DNA of 32,854 bases from Foetidibacter luteolus (GTDB lineage Bacteria > Bacteroidota > Bacteroidia > Chitinophagales > Chitinophagaceae), in contig NZ_VVIP01000051.1 in the NCBI RefSeq assembly GCF_009650435.1, positions 1-32,854 on the forward strand, given 5' to 3'. The position numbers were made by a program, and so were the translations under genes. Under the pieces are notes generated by a model, which saw only the letters and a program-made list of their open reading frames with translations, was not told the origin of the DNA and searched no databases. Below, one piece after another: positions 25,256 through 32,854 of this stretch. The first letter of the stretch is position 1, and each line of letters starts with the position of its first letter.

Positions 25256-26362
25256 TTATTCCCACCTAAAAACCTTAACAGCTATGCCATACAAAATAAC
25301 GCCCCATATTGCCATAATGCCAATTTCTTTCCACACGCTCAACAAGCTGGCGCCTTCAAAAGCTATGTTGCGCATAGCATTGTTGAAATGCGTTAATGGC
25401 AAAAGATTGCATATAAACTGCAGCCATTTAGGAAAAACATCTATCGGAAAAAATGTGCCCGCCAGCAAAAACTGGGGCAGCGTAAACAGGTTGGCAAAGG
25501 GCGGTATGGTGCTTTCGTTTTTAGCCAGGCTGCTTACGATAAAACCATAACCCATAAATACCACCAGCGCAATAAAACTTAGTACCAGTATTTCCATGAA
25601 TGTAACCAGGCCGTTTACCAGCGTAAACTTAAAAGCCAGCACACCCATACCAACAATAATAACAGCCGTCATTAACTGAAAAAGCACACGGCTGATGGCT
25701 TCGCCCAAAACGATGTACGTTTTTTTTATGGGCGTGGCAAAAAACCTTTTTAACACCAGTTGTTGCCGCAGGTTAAAGAACAGGAAAGACACCCCAAATA
25801 CGCCGGCACTTAGCAAAGAAAAACCCAATTGTCCGGGAAGGATAAAATCTATACGGCGGTACACACGGCCGGGAATGCTTTCCACTTTGCTATTTACGGA
25901 AGCTATAGTGGGAGCTTCTGTATTTTTTATTTTATTAATATTTGCTATTACTGATGTAAGAATGGTTTGGAGTATGCCTACATTTTGTGGGTTAACTGCT
26001 TCGGAAGTTGTAAGGTCTATAAGATATTCGGGGTTAGGTGCGTTGTTCCTGCGGATGTTGATGATGGCTGTAATCCTTCCTTTTTCCAGGTCTTCTTTTA
26101 ACTCGGTTTCAGGCTTATTTTTTATTTTGACAGCAGGCACCTGTTTAATGCCCTGGTACACCATATTGAATGTATCTGACTGCTTATTAAAGGCTACATC
26201 TAACGATATGCCGCTTCCGCCACCTATAAAGCCAAACACCAAAATAAAAATAAGCGGGAACCCAATACTGAATATTACTGCGGAAGGGCTTCTGAAAGTG
26301 GCCTTTAATGATGCCCCGGCTATTGCAAACATGGCTTTTGCCTGGCTGTAATTTTTTTCCAT
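25256..26362 (-). CDS. ABC-2 type transporter permease (368 aa)
   Basis: Integral membrane protein of the ABC-2 permease family. One N-terminal membrane segment (about 27-48, FSIGFPLIFILVFGF) is followed by an extracytoplasmic domain of about 150 residues, then five more segments between about 178 and 365, including PFANLFTLPQFLLAGTFFPID and the signature region with NLLPLTHFNNAMRNI. This layout is typical of multidrug/antibiotic or lipid exporters of the YhhJ/DrrB kind. The ATP-binding subunit is not adjacent, so its partner must be encoded elsewhere. A well-formed promoter lies upstream (26382-26414). Confidence 0.85.
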   Translation of the reverse strand: MEKNYSQAKAMFAIAGASLKATFRSPSAVIFSIGFPLIFILVFGFIGGGSGISLDVAFNKQSDTFNMVYQGIKQVPAVKIKNKPETELKEDLEKGRITAIINIRRNNAPNPEYLIDLTTSEAVNPQNVGILQTILTSVIANINKIKNTEAPTIASVNSKVESIPGRVYRRIDFILPGQLGFSLLSAGVFGVSFLFFNLRQQLVLKRFFATPIKKTYIVLGEAISRVLFQLMTAVIIVGMGVLAFKFTLVNGLVTFMEILVLSFIALVVFMGYGFIVSSLAKNESTIPPFANLFTLPQFLLAGTFFPIDVFPKWLQFICNLLPLTHFNNAMRNIAFEGASLLSVWKEIGIMAIWGVILYGIAVKVFRWE

Positions 26363-26381
26363 ATCAACTTTCTCAAGAAAA

Positions 26382-26414
26382 CAAAACTATCTTATTATTT
26401 TACTGAAGCAAAAA
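26382..26414 (-). promoter_or_regulatory. Bacteroidota-type promoter for the ABC permease gene
   Basis: On the minus strand the -33 TTTTTG (26414-26409) and -7 TAGTTTTG (26389-26382) boxes are separated by 19 bases, matching the TTTG-N19-TAnnTTTG consensus. The ATG follows about 20 bases further on. Confidence 0.7.
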
Positions 26415-26422
26415 GATATACC

Positions 26423-26884
26423 ATGCCCTCCAGTTTTCTTGCTGATACTTTTGCCATTAATAACCGTGTGAATATTTATTTGTTAAACGCCATTGATGAA
26501 AGCCACCTGGCCGATGTGCTGAATGGCAAAGGCCGTAATGTTGGCGAACAATTTGCGCACCTGCACAATGTGCGGCTGATGTGGTTGCAGGCAGCCCAGG
26601 GCCCCCTTGCGGAAAATTTAACAAAGCTGGAAAAAGGCGCAATAACAAAAGCTATGTTGCTAACAGCCCTGGAACAATCGGGCAAAGCGATAGAGGAACT
26701 ATTAGCGGCTGCAGCGGAAACAAACAAAATAAAAGGCTTTAAGCCCCATGCTACAGGCTTTTTGGGTTATTTAATTTCGCATGAAGCCCACCACCGCGGC
26801 CAGGTAATGCTTATTTTAAAGCATAACAACCACATGACAGATAAAAAAACACAGTTTGGTATTTGGGAATGGGGCGTAAGATAA
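26423..26884 (+). CDS. DinB-like four-helix bundle protein (153 aa)
   Basis: The sequence fits the DinB/YfiT superfamily, whose members hold a metal ion with three histidines and act as thiol transferases or damage-induced proteins. The conserved positions seen are EQFAHLHNVR (46-55, with the metal-binding His) and HEAHHRGQVMLIL near 115-127. The product is soluble, with helical segments through its length. The ATG at 26423-26425 is the first in frame. It is divergent from the ABC permease and 50 bases upstream of the toxin-antitoxin operon, which has its own promoter. The substrate is unknown. Confidence 0.8.
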   Translation: MPSSFLADTFAINNRVNIYLLNAIDESHLADVLNGKGRNVGEQFAHLHNVRLMWLQAAQGPLAENLTKLEKGAITKAMLLTALEQSGKAIEELLAAAAETNKIKGFKPHATGFLGYLISHEAHHRGQVMLILKHNNHMTDKKTQFGIWEWGVR

Positions 26885-26917
26885 TTTGGAAACCAACAGA
26901 CAAATGACGTATATTTG
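26885..26917 (+). promoter_or_regulatory. promoter of the toxin-antitoxin operon
   Basis: -33 box TTTG (26885-26888) and -7 box TATATTTG (26910-26917) separated by 21 bases. The antitoxin ATG follows 17 bases later, at 26935. The box starts directly after the dinB-like stop codon. Confidence 0.7.
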
Positions 26918-26934
26918 GGAGACAATTGACGGTT

Positions 26935-27384
26935 ATGGCAAAAAAATCAAAAATTACGTACTACACAACCCCCGAACCCCCTGTTCATAAAGTAGAAGAA
27001 CCAGAAGCAGTTTACCAGCGTACTTTTCGAATGCCCGCAGTAAAAGATTTTCCTTACAGCAAGTTTGAGAAAATAGCGCAAATGATTCCTTTTACTCAAA
27101 AAGAATGGGCCGGCATCCTTCACCTCTCCGAAAAAACATTACAGCGTTATTCCAAAGATGATAAAAATTTTGAAGGCATTTATGTAGACAGGATACTTCA
27201 TGTAGAGCAGCTTATAAGGCTGGGCCTGGAAACATTTACCAGCCCCGAAGCTTTGTACCGCTGGTTAAAAAAAGAAAAAAATGTACTTGGCTTACCCCTT
27301 AATTTTGAATCGCTCTACTCTACCCAGGGCATCCAGGATTTAATAGACCAACTTGGAAGAATACAATACGGCGTTTATACATGA
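26935..27384 (+). CDS. Xre/MbcA/ParS-type antitoxin of a RES system (149 aa)
   Basis: The middle of the protein has a helix-turn-helix-like segment (FTQKEWAGILHLSEKTLQRY) and the C-terminal part has the toxin-binding domain of the MbcA/ParS/Xre family (DUF2384): LETFTSPEALYRWLKKEKNVLG and the SLYSTQGIQDLIDQL ending. The antitoxin forms a complex with the RES toxin encoded directly downstream, and the complex usually represses its own promoter. I start at the ATG 26935, the longer frame beginning with TTG at 26926. Its stop codon overlaps the toxin start by four bases (ATGA), so translation is coupled. Confidence 0.88.
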   Translation: MAKKSKITYYTTPEPPVHKVEEPEAVYQRTFRMPAVKDFPYSKFEKIAQMIPFTQKEWAGILHLSEKTLQRYSKDDKNFEGIYVDRILHVEQLIRLGLETFTSPEALYRWLKKEKNVLGLPLNFESLYSTQGIQDLIDQLGRIQYGVYT

Positions 27385-27833
27385 TAGTTTACAGATTCAG
27401 TTCCCCAAGGTATGCGGGAGATATTTCCGGTACCGGGGCAAGGCTAAAAGGCGGAAGATGGAATCCACCCGGTATTGCGGTTTTATACAGCAGCGCACAT
27501 ATATCGTTGGCGCTGCTGGAAGTTTTGGCTAATGCGGGCACCCTGGAAGAACTGGATGGCATTCAGCTTGCTGAAATAGAAGTACCAGAAAACTCTATTT
27601 ACGAAATAAAAAAAGGCGAGCTTAAAAAAGAATGGTGGAATGATTTTGCTTACACCCGCTGGCTGGGCGAACAGATTATAAGGGACAATAAATTCCTGCT
27701 GTTGAAATGCCCGTCCGCTGTTGTAGAACAGGAGAGTAATTACCTTGTTAATCCCAATCATGAGCTTTTTGCCAAAGTAAAACTGCTTACACAAACAACT
27801 TTCAGGTTTGATGCAAGGTTATTTAAACAGTAA
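27381..27833 (+). CDS. RES-domain toxin, NAD-degrading (150 aa)
   Basis: The RES domain fills the protein: MIVYRFSSPRYAGD at the start, the glycine-rich GARLKGGRWNPPG with the active-site Arg (R26), VLYSS (Y36) and SLALLEVLAN with Glu (E47). RES toxins destroy NAD+ and stop growth when the antitoxin is lost. The small size and the order after the Xre-type antitoxin are as in known pairs. Overlap with the antitoxin gene is four bases. The stop codon is directly followed, without a gap, by the reversed stop codon of sppA on the other strand, so the two converging genes have no room for a terminator. Confidence 0.9.
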   Translation: MIVYRFSSPRYAGDISGTGARLKGGRWNPPGIAVLYSSAHISLALLEVLANAGTLEELDGIQLAEIEVPENSIYEIKKGELKKEWWNDFAYTRWLGEQIIRDNKFLLLKCPSAVVEQESNYLVNPNHELFAKVKLLTQTTFRFDARLFKQ

Positions 27834-29591
27834 CTAATTCAGGTCAAAATCAAAAGGCAGCCTGGCCTGCGGTATGCCAAACATATCCTGCACTTTCTTT
27901 ATTTGCTTAAATATTTTATACTGGGGCTCTCCTATTTCTTCTTTGATGATTTTTTCCTTTACATCGGTATTGGAGCTACCGAATATCTGTTCCATAAAGT
28001 TTTTCTGTTCAGGGTATTCTCTTGTTCTGTAGTCGCTGGTTTTAGCCAGGCGTGCAGCGCATTCAACCGCGTTATGCAGGGTGCCTATGCGGTCTACCAG
28101 GCCAATTTGCAGGGCCCTTTTACCTGTCCATACGCGGCCTTGTGCAATGCTGTCAATAAAATCAATGTCTTTTTTGCGGCCATCCGCTACGCGGCTTTTA
28201 AAAGTATGGTAAATGGAATCAACTGAGTTTTGGAAAAATCTTTTTTCTGTTTCGGTAAGCGGCCGGGTGTTGTTTCCCATATCTGCAAACGGCGCCGTTT
28301 TAACGCCATCAAAAGTTACCCCAAGTTTATTCTTAAAAAAAGCCGACATATCGGGTATCATGGAGAAAACCCCTATTGAGCCGGTAATGGTAGTGTAATC
28401 CGCAAATACAGAATCAGCATTGCAGGCTATGTAATAACCGCCGCTGGCTGCTACATCGCCCATACTTACCACCACAGGCTTAACAGCACGGGCAAGGCTT
28501 ACTTCACGCCAGATAACATCGCTGGCAAGGGCACTGCCGCCCGGTGAGTTTACCCGGAACACAATAGCTTTTATGCTTTCATCCTGCCGCACTTTGCGTA
28601 ACAGGTTTTTAAACCTGTCGCTGCTAATTACGCCGTCATCAGATTTACCGCCCACTATTTCACCTTCAGCATAAATAACGGCTATTTTGTCTTTGCCTTC
28701 TGTGTTTTTAAAATCTACGGCTTTGCTATACTTGCTGGCTGTTACAAAATTTATTTTGTCTTCTTTTTTCTGGCCCAGCAATGTAGAAATCTCGGCTTTC
28801 CATTCATCATCGTACTTAAGCCCATCAATAAGCTTATGTTCAACCGCATCATGCGTGGTTTGTATGGCGCCTGTGTTGGCTAACTGGTGCAGTGTGGCAG
28901 TATCAATACCACGGGCTTCAGATGTTTTTAGCAGCAGGTTACCATACAAATCGTTTAACCAAACCGTAGTTTGTTCTTTGTTAGGCGCTGTCATTTGCGT
29001 AGCCCTGAAGGGCTCTGTAGCGCTTTTGTATTTACCGGCATAAAATATCTGCGGCACTATTTCCAGTTTATCCAGCGCACCCTTTAAAAACAACAGGTTA
29101 GATGCTATTCCATCCCACTCCAACATGCCTTGAGGATTACAGTAAATTTTATCTGCCGCGGTTGCTACGTAATACGATTTCTGTGTAATGTATTCGCCGT
29201 AAGCAAGCACAAATTTTTTACTCTGTTTAAAATCAGCGATAGCTTCCCTCAGTTCTTCATTGGTGGCAAACCCGTTGGCATTGTAGCCCGCTTTTATTAC
29301 AAGGCCTTTAACGGCAGAATCCTTTTTTGCGTATTGAATCATCCGCACCACATCGTACAGGCCAAGTACATTAGCATTTTCGTTACCGGTTATTTCCGCT
29401 ATGGGGTTTTCCTGAGATTGCTCGGGAAAAGGCTGGCTAAGGTCTATTACCAGTACAGCTTTATTACCTACTACAGGCTTATCAGCCGTAGCGGCACTGC
29501 TTATTACCCAAATGCCAATGAAAAACACTACCACGGAAAAGATAACAAGGGCCAATAGGGAAGCAAAGAATATTTTAAAAAAATTTCTCAT
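27834..29591 (-). CDS. sppA: signal peptide peptidase SppA, long form (585 aa)
   Basis: Membrane-anchored serine-lysine protease that degrades signal peptides left in the membrane. One N-terminal membrane helix (residues 8-31) precedes two tandem ClpP-like domains. The first carries the catalytic lysine in the motif GKYKSATEPF (K189). The second has VNSPGGSALASD and the nucleophile serine in GDVAASGGYYIAC (S383). This is the 67-kDa type of E. coli, not the short SppA of Gram-positives. The ATG at 29589-29591 is preceded by a GAGGA at a suitable distance. The gene is divergent from folK with a 54-base gap. Confidence 0.93.
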   Translation of the reverse strand: MRNFFKIFFASLLALVIFSVVVFFIGIWVISSAATADKPVVGNKAVLVIDLSQPFPEQSQENPIAEITGNENANVLGLYDVVRMIQYAKKDSAVKGLVIKAGYNANGFATNEELREAIADFKQSKKFVLAYGEYITQKSYYVATAADKIYCNPQGMLEWDGIASNLLFLKGALDKLEIVPQIFYAGKYKSATEPFRATQMTAPNKEQTTVWLNDLYGNLLLKTSEARGIDTATLHQLANTGAIQTTHDAVEHKLIDGLKYDDEWKAEISTLLGQKKEDKINFVTASKYSKAVDFKNTEGKDKIAVIYAEGEIVGGKSDDGVISSDRFKNLLRKVRQDESIKAIVFRVNSPGGSALASDVIWREVSLARAVKPVVVSMGDVAASGGYYIACNADSVFADYTTITGSIGVFSMIPDMSAFFKNKLGVTFDGVKTAPFADMGNNTRPLTETEKRFFQNSVDSIYHTFKSRVADGRKKDIDFIDSIAQGRVWTGKRALQIGLVDRIGTLHNAVECAARLAKTSDYRTREYPEQKNFMEQIFGSSNTDVKEKIIKEEIGEPQYKIFKQIKKVQDMFGIPQARLPFDFDLN

Positions 29592-29645
29592 AGTAAGTCC
29601 TCATGTTAAAAATAATGATATTTGCTGCCCCTCATTTTTTACTTT

Positions 29646-30128
29646 ATGAATAAGGCATACCTGCTGACAGGCGGCAATTTAGGCAATAGAATGGATTATT
29701 TGTCAAAAGCACAAACATTAATAGAACAGCTTTGCGGAAACATAGCGGCCACGTCCGCGGTGTACGAAACCGCGGCCTGGGGCCTGCAGGAGCAGCCTTC
29801 TTTCTATAACCGTTTGCTGGTAACAGAGACTAACCTGGCACCCGAAAAGCTCATGGAAACACTACTGCTGATAGAGGAACAAATGGGCCGCAAGCGCAGT
29901 ATTAAGCTGGGGCCCCGTACCATAGACCTTGACGTATTAATGATTGACGACCTGGTTATCAACACCCCCCTGCTTACCCTGCCGCACCCGCAAATGCACA
30001 ACCGCAGGTTTGCGCTGATACCCTTTGCTGAAGTTGCCCCCAACCTTGTTCACCCGGTTTTTAACAAGACCATTGCCACCCTGCTTACCGAATGCCCCGA
30101 CACACTGGATGTGCATAAAATTTCTTAG
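29646..30128 (+). CDS. folK: 6-hydroxymethyl-7,8-dihydropterin pyrophosphokinase (160 aa)
   Basis: Transfers pyrophosphate from ATP to hydroxymethyldihydropterin in folate synthesis. Motifs are LTGGNLGNR at the start, AVYETAAWGLQEQPSFYN, RTIDLDVLMIDDLVI with the two metal-binding Asp residues, LPHPQMHNRRFALIPFAEV and a C-terminal helix. I start at the ATG 29646; an upstream frame would add eight residues of poor fit. The deoxynucleoside kinase gene follows 39 bases downstream in the same direction, so the two may form an operon. Confidence 0.95.
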   Translation: MNKAYLLTGGNLGNRMDYLSKAQTLIEQLCGNIAATSAVYETAAWGLQEQPSFYNRLLVTETNLAPEKLMETLLLIEEQMGRKRSIKLGPRTIDLDVLMIDDLVINTPLLTLPHPQMHNRRFALIPFAEVAPNLVHPVFNKTIATLLTECPDTLDVHKIS

Positions 30129-30147
30129 GCATACACATGGCTACCGT

Positions 30148-30155
30148 TAATTTTG
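30148..30155 (+). promoter_or_regulatory. possible internal -7 box before the deoxynucleoside kinase gene
   Basis: TAATTTTG matches TAnnTTTG and lies 12 bases before the ATG, within the folK-kinase gap. No clear -33 box is seen; it might add to read-through from folK. Confidence 0.25.
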
Positions 30156-30167
30156 AAACGGATAAGC

Positions 30168-30800
30168 ATGAACCATCATTTTATTACAATAGAAGGGAAT
30201 ATCGGCGCCGGAAAAACAACTTTGGCACATTTGCTTGCCAAAAAACTAAACGCCAGGTTAATACTGGAAGAATTCGCGGACAATCCTTTTCTCCCCAAAT
30301 TTTACGAAAACCCAAAGCAATATGCCTTTCCGCTGGAGCTGTTTTTTATGGCAGAGCGTTTTAAGCAATTAAAGGATATGGTGCATACCAAAGACCTTTT
30401 TCAAAGCATAACAGTTTCTGATTACCTGTTTACCAAATGCCTGTTGTTTGCCAAAATAAACCTGCCTGAAGAAGAGTTTCTGTTGTATCAAAAGCTGTTT
30501 GATATTATTCACCAGCAGCTCATTTTTCCAGACCTGCTTATTTACCTGCACTCACCTGTTGCCCGTTTGCAACAGAATATAAAAAAAAGAAACAGGGTAT
30601 ACGAGCAGCGGATACCAGATGAATACCTGTTTAACATACAGGAAACTTATACCAGTTACATAAAGCAGCATAATATAAAAACGCTTTTTATTGATACAAG
30701 CAATGCCGATTTCCTGGGCAACGAAAAGCACCTGCAGGTTGTATTAGATGCGCTGGAAAAAGATTATGATGGCGGGCAACACTATTTTACACTGCCCTGA
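30168..30800 (+). CDS. deoxynucleoside kinase (210 aa)
   Basis: P-loop kinase of the dGK/dCK/dAK family, which phosphorylates deoxynucleosides for DNA precursor salvage. The P-loop is GNIGAGKT (10-17), followed by LEEFADNPFLPKFY with the substrate-binding Glu, FFMAERFKQ, a YLHSPVARLQQNIKKRNR lid-side helix and RIPDEYL. The start is the ATG at 30168-30170; the TTG at 30153 adds five unconserved residues. It has the length of bacterial members. Whether it prefers deoxyadenosine or deoxyguanosine cannot be read from the sequence. Confidence 0.88.
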   Translation: MNHHFITIEGNIGAGKTTLAHLLAKKLNARLILEEFADNPFLPKFYENPKQYAFPLELFFMAERFKQLKDMVHTKDLFQSITVSDYLFTKCLLFAKINLPEEEFLLYQKLFDIIHQQLIFPDLLIYLHSPVARLQQNIKKRNRVYEQRIPDEYLFNIQETYTSYIKQHNIKTLFIDTSNADFLGNEKHLQVVLDALEKDYDGGQHYFTLP

Positions 30801-31199
30801 AAGTTATCATCAAAACAGGAAATGAAAATGCAGGGCGCCCCCGCCAAAATACAGGGCGGGCCGGGCTATCCGCTACTACTCCGCCACAAGGCCGGCGCAC
30901 AGAAACCTTCAGCGGGGTATCCGCTTCTATCCCTGGCGCGGTGGTGACACAGGTTGCTTTTTTACCGGCAGATTGATGTGCCAAGTACTAGTTACGAAGT
31001 ACGAAGCACTTACGCAAACAGGTTGGTTTTTTGCAGGCAGTATGAAATGTTAATTACGAGTTACGAAGTACTTTACATAAAAGGCTGTTTTTATGGCGTC
31101 TTGCTTACCGGTAGAAAGTGAAATCAAAGTACTTCGTACTTACTTCGCAGTGGGTGCTATCTACCCTGGCTGAAAAGATGCCATGAAAAACCAGAAGTA
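30801..31199. other. intergenic region with repeat copies
   Basis: No gene. It has a hairpin cccgcc / gggcggg (about 30840-30860), the diverged family B copy 4, and several ttacgaagtact / agtacttcgtact motifs at 30990-31140. It leads up to the left end of the IS element. Confidence 0.5.
30858..30937 (-). repeat. dispersed repeat family B, copy 4 (diverged)
   Basis: Inverted and shortened: gggccgggctatccgctact, actccgccacaag, then gcggggtatccgcttctatc. The tggccatc and gggggcacc blocks are missing or changed. Confidence 0.5.
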
Positions 31200-31285
31200 C
31201 AAGTGAGTCTATATGTAAAAGGTTTCGGTGCAGCGGCAGTCCTAAAATTAGGCTGCAAAGAAGAATTTTGCTAAAAAAAACAAAT

Positions 31286-32389
31286 ATGAAACAGCAAACT
31301 TCAGCCACAACCGAAACCTTGGACAAAGGTAGAAGCCTGATTGATTTCAGCGGCAAAATCATCTATGTAGGAATAGATGTACATCAAAAAGATTACCAGG
31401 TTGCCAAATTATTAAATGGGATTTGCCTGGGTAATCACCGTATGGGCAGCAACAGTGAAGACCTTATTAAACACCTGAATAGCCACTATCCGGGGGCCAC
31501 ATTTAAGTGTGTGTATGAAAGTTCGGCCTGGGGTTTCACCCTTCAGCGTTCACTGCAGTCCGCAGGAATGGAGTGCATCGTGGTTCATGCTGCCGATGTA
31601 TCCACCAGTGATAAGGAGAAGAAAAGGAAGACCGATAAGGTGGATGCCTTAAAGCTGGCCCGCAACCATGCAGCCGGTGAGCTTAAGGCCATCCATGTAC
31701 CGGGGGAGGATATTCAAAAAGACCGCAACCTGATAAGATTCCGCAAGAAACTGGTAGGGGATCTAAACAGGAGCAGGAACCGGTTGAAAAGCATATTGAA
31801 ATACCAGGGCATCCAACTGCCGGCTAAATATGAAAAGACCAACTGGAGCCATAATTTTCTGGAATGGGTGGAACAGGAAGCTCAAAAAGACGAACGGCTG
31901 AAAAGCACTTTAGTGCTGATGTTGGAACAAATCAGGTTGCTGCGCCAGTTGCTGTTAAAAACGGAAGGTAAATTGCGGGAACTGAAAAAAAGCCGGTACC
32001 AGCAAAATACCAGCCTGCTGTTGAGTGTTCCGGGAGTAGGCCCTACAACAGCCCTGTGGTTTTTGCTGGAAGTGGGCGATATCAACCGGTTCAAAGGATT
32101 TGACGCATTGAATGATTTAATAGGTTTCTGTCCTGATACGGACAGCAGCGGCGATAAGGAAAAAGATACCGGTATTACCACCCGGCGCCACAAACAATTG
32201 CGCAGCCTGCTGATAGAAGCTGCCTGGCAGGCCATAAGGATAGATCCGGCTTTAATGGATTGTTATCAGGCATTAACCAAAAGAATGAAAGGCAACCAGG
32301 CCATTATCCGTATTGCCCGTAAACTGCTGCGCAGGATAAGGGCTGTTTTGATAAGCGGTGTGCCTTATCAAAAAGGTGTGGTAAAGTAA
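31286..32389 (+). CDS. IS110-family transposase/recombinase (367 aa)
   Basis: The N-terminal RuvC-like domain carries the four acidic residues of the DEDD motif: D31 (YVGIDVHQ), E78 (CVYESS), D117 and D120 (KTDKVD). The C-terminal Transposase_20 domain has LSVPGVGPTTA (247-256) and GFCPDTDSSGD-KEKDTGITTRR with the probable nucleophile serine at 287 or 288. IS110 enzymes cut and rejoin DNA with a guide RNA made by the element. The ATG at 31286-31288 is preferred to the TTG at 31268. The protein is full length and looks active. Confidence 0.92.
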   Translation: MKQQTSATTETLDKGRSLIDFSGKIIYVGIDVHQKDYQVAKLLNGICLGNHRMGSNSEDLIKHLNSHYPGATFKCVYESSAWGFTLQRSLQSAGMECIVVHAADVSTSDKEKKRKTDKVDALKLARNHAAGELKAIHVPGEDIQKDRNLIRFRKKLVGDLNRSRNRLKSILKYQGIQLPAKYEKTNWSHNFLEWVEQEAQKDERLKSTLVLMLEQIRLLRQLLLKTEGKLRELKKSRYQQNTSLLLSVPGVGPTTALWFLLEVGDINRFKGFDALNDLIGFCPDTDSSGDKEKDTGITTRRHKQLRSLLIEAAWQAIRIDPALMDCYQALTKRMKGNQAIIRIARKLLRRIRAVLISGVPYQKGVVK

Positions 32390-32394
32390 CGGGA

Positions 32395-32657
32395 ACAGAA
32401 ATGAGTTTTTTTAAGCCATCCGGCTTACCGATAGTAATACAAAAGGAGCCGCCATGACGGCCCCCTCTATACTATCGTATAAGCACAGGCCCTATCGCTG
32501 GCAGGTTGTCCTCCGGCAGAGCCCGCTTCCTGTTCAGGCCGGTGCACAAACTTAAAAATCTAATTTTGAAGCAAACAGTATTATTCATATCACAGAAAGG
32601 TAATATCAAACAGTTATAAGGACTGCTTTTTGTGTCCTGCAGTTGCAACATACTGCT
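32395..32657 (+). ncRNA. candidate bridge RNA in the IS110 right end
   Basis: About 265 bases of non-coding DNA follow the transposase stop, much more than the roughly 75 on the left. It contains several stem-loops: taagcc / ggctta (32412-32427), cgatagta (32429-32436) pairing with tactatcg (32470-32477) around an inner gccg / cggc hairpin, and aggac / gtcct near 32619-32637. IS1111-type members of IS110 place their bridge RNA in this position. The guide loops are not assigned. Confidence 0.4.
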
Positions 32658-32808
32658 CAAGTGAGTCTGCAGCCTTATACTTTTACTTTATGGGATTAAT
32701 AAAGATTTGCAGCGGCCATGTGCCGACTGCTGATAGGAGTTTCACCACCTGTGATAAAAATCTTTTTTCCAATGACTTAAAAAAACACAACATATTAACC
32801 TTGTTTTG

Positions 32809-32840
32809 CAACCTTTTTCAGGATGGCAGGCAGCGTATTC
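32809..32840 (+). promoter_or_regulatory. possible ECF-sigma promoter at the right edge
   Basis: gcaacc (32809-32814) and cgtatt (32834-32839) resemble the AAC-type -35 and CGT-type -10 elements of ECF sigma promoters, with 19 bases between. The gene would lie beyond the window. Confidence 0.25.
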
Positions 32841-32854
32841 CTTTACATAGGAGT

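Larger units (their letters stand above)
31200..32668 (+). mobile_element. IS110-family insertion sequence, about 1.46 kb
   Basis: A DEDD transposase gene is flanked by the direct repeat caagtgagtct at 31200-31210 and 32658-32668. IS110-type elements are often bounded by a CT dinucleotide core, and both copies end in CT. An inverted 8-base repeat gcagtcct (31236-31243) / aggactgc (32619-32626) lies just inside the ends, as in the IS1111 subgroup. The exact ends are inferred and could lie a few bases off. Confidence 0.65.

Noticed and set aside
29130..29558. 142-codon frame opposite sppA
   Set aside because: sppA has all family motifs on the other strand; this frame has none.
32412..32427. 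Terminator of the IS110 transposase gene
   Set aside because: The T-run comes before, not after, the taagcc/ggctta stem on the coding strand.

Overview
The window looks like a chromosome segment from a Bacteroidota bacterium, most likely of the Chitinophagaceae. The signs are promoter boxes of the TAnnTTTG type instead of sigma-70 boxes, weak or absent Shine-Dalgarno sequences, two large TonB-dependent receptors (one with a carboxypeptidase-regulatory N-terminal domain), a very long poly-HAMP hybrid histidine kinase, and many dispersed intergenic repeats. The assignment is inferred from gene content; there is no rRNA or other marker gene in the window.

Region 1 (1-5084) is an integron-like array and the most interesting part. 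Six small genes, all on the minus strand, are separated by long imperfect palindromes. The two ends of each cassette carry matching complementary boxes that differ from cassette to cassette, while the stem arms pair within each site. This is the arrangement expected if each cassette was once a circle inserted by recombination at G^TT of an attC-like site. At the upstream end of the array is a 70-codon remnant of a Bacteroidota tyrosine recombinase and a possible attI-like segment. The cargo is mostly exported or membrane proteins of unknown function, plus a NADAR-domain protein. One site is interrupted exactly at the presumed crossover point by a 113-bp element with terminal inverted repeats.

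Region 2 (5085-14465) holds signalling genes: a REC-HisKA-HATPase protein and a 2032-residue poly-HAMP/GAF/HisKA/HATPase/three-REC hybrid kinase. They are separated by a repeat-rich intergenic stretch with a 355-bp tandem duplication, which includes a relic of the 3' end of the giant kinase gene. Region 3 (14466-21960) has a TonB receptor, the pyruvate dehydrogenase E1 beta gene, 1.4 kb of repeat-filled intergenic DNA and a second TonB receptor.

Region 4 (22000-30800) is ordinary housekeeping: purC, bioA, an SRPBCC protein, an ABC-2 permease, a DinB-fold protein, a Xre/RES toxin-antitoxin operon, sppA, folK and a deoxynucleoside kinase. Region 5 (31200-32668) is an IS110-family element whose long 3' non-coding end can fold and may encode a bridge RNA. 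The right edge carries a possible ECF-sigma promoter for a gene outside the window.
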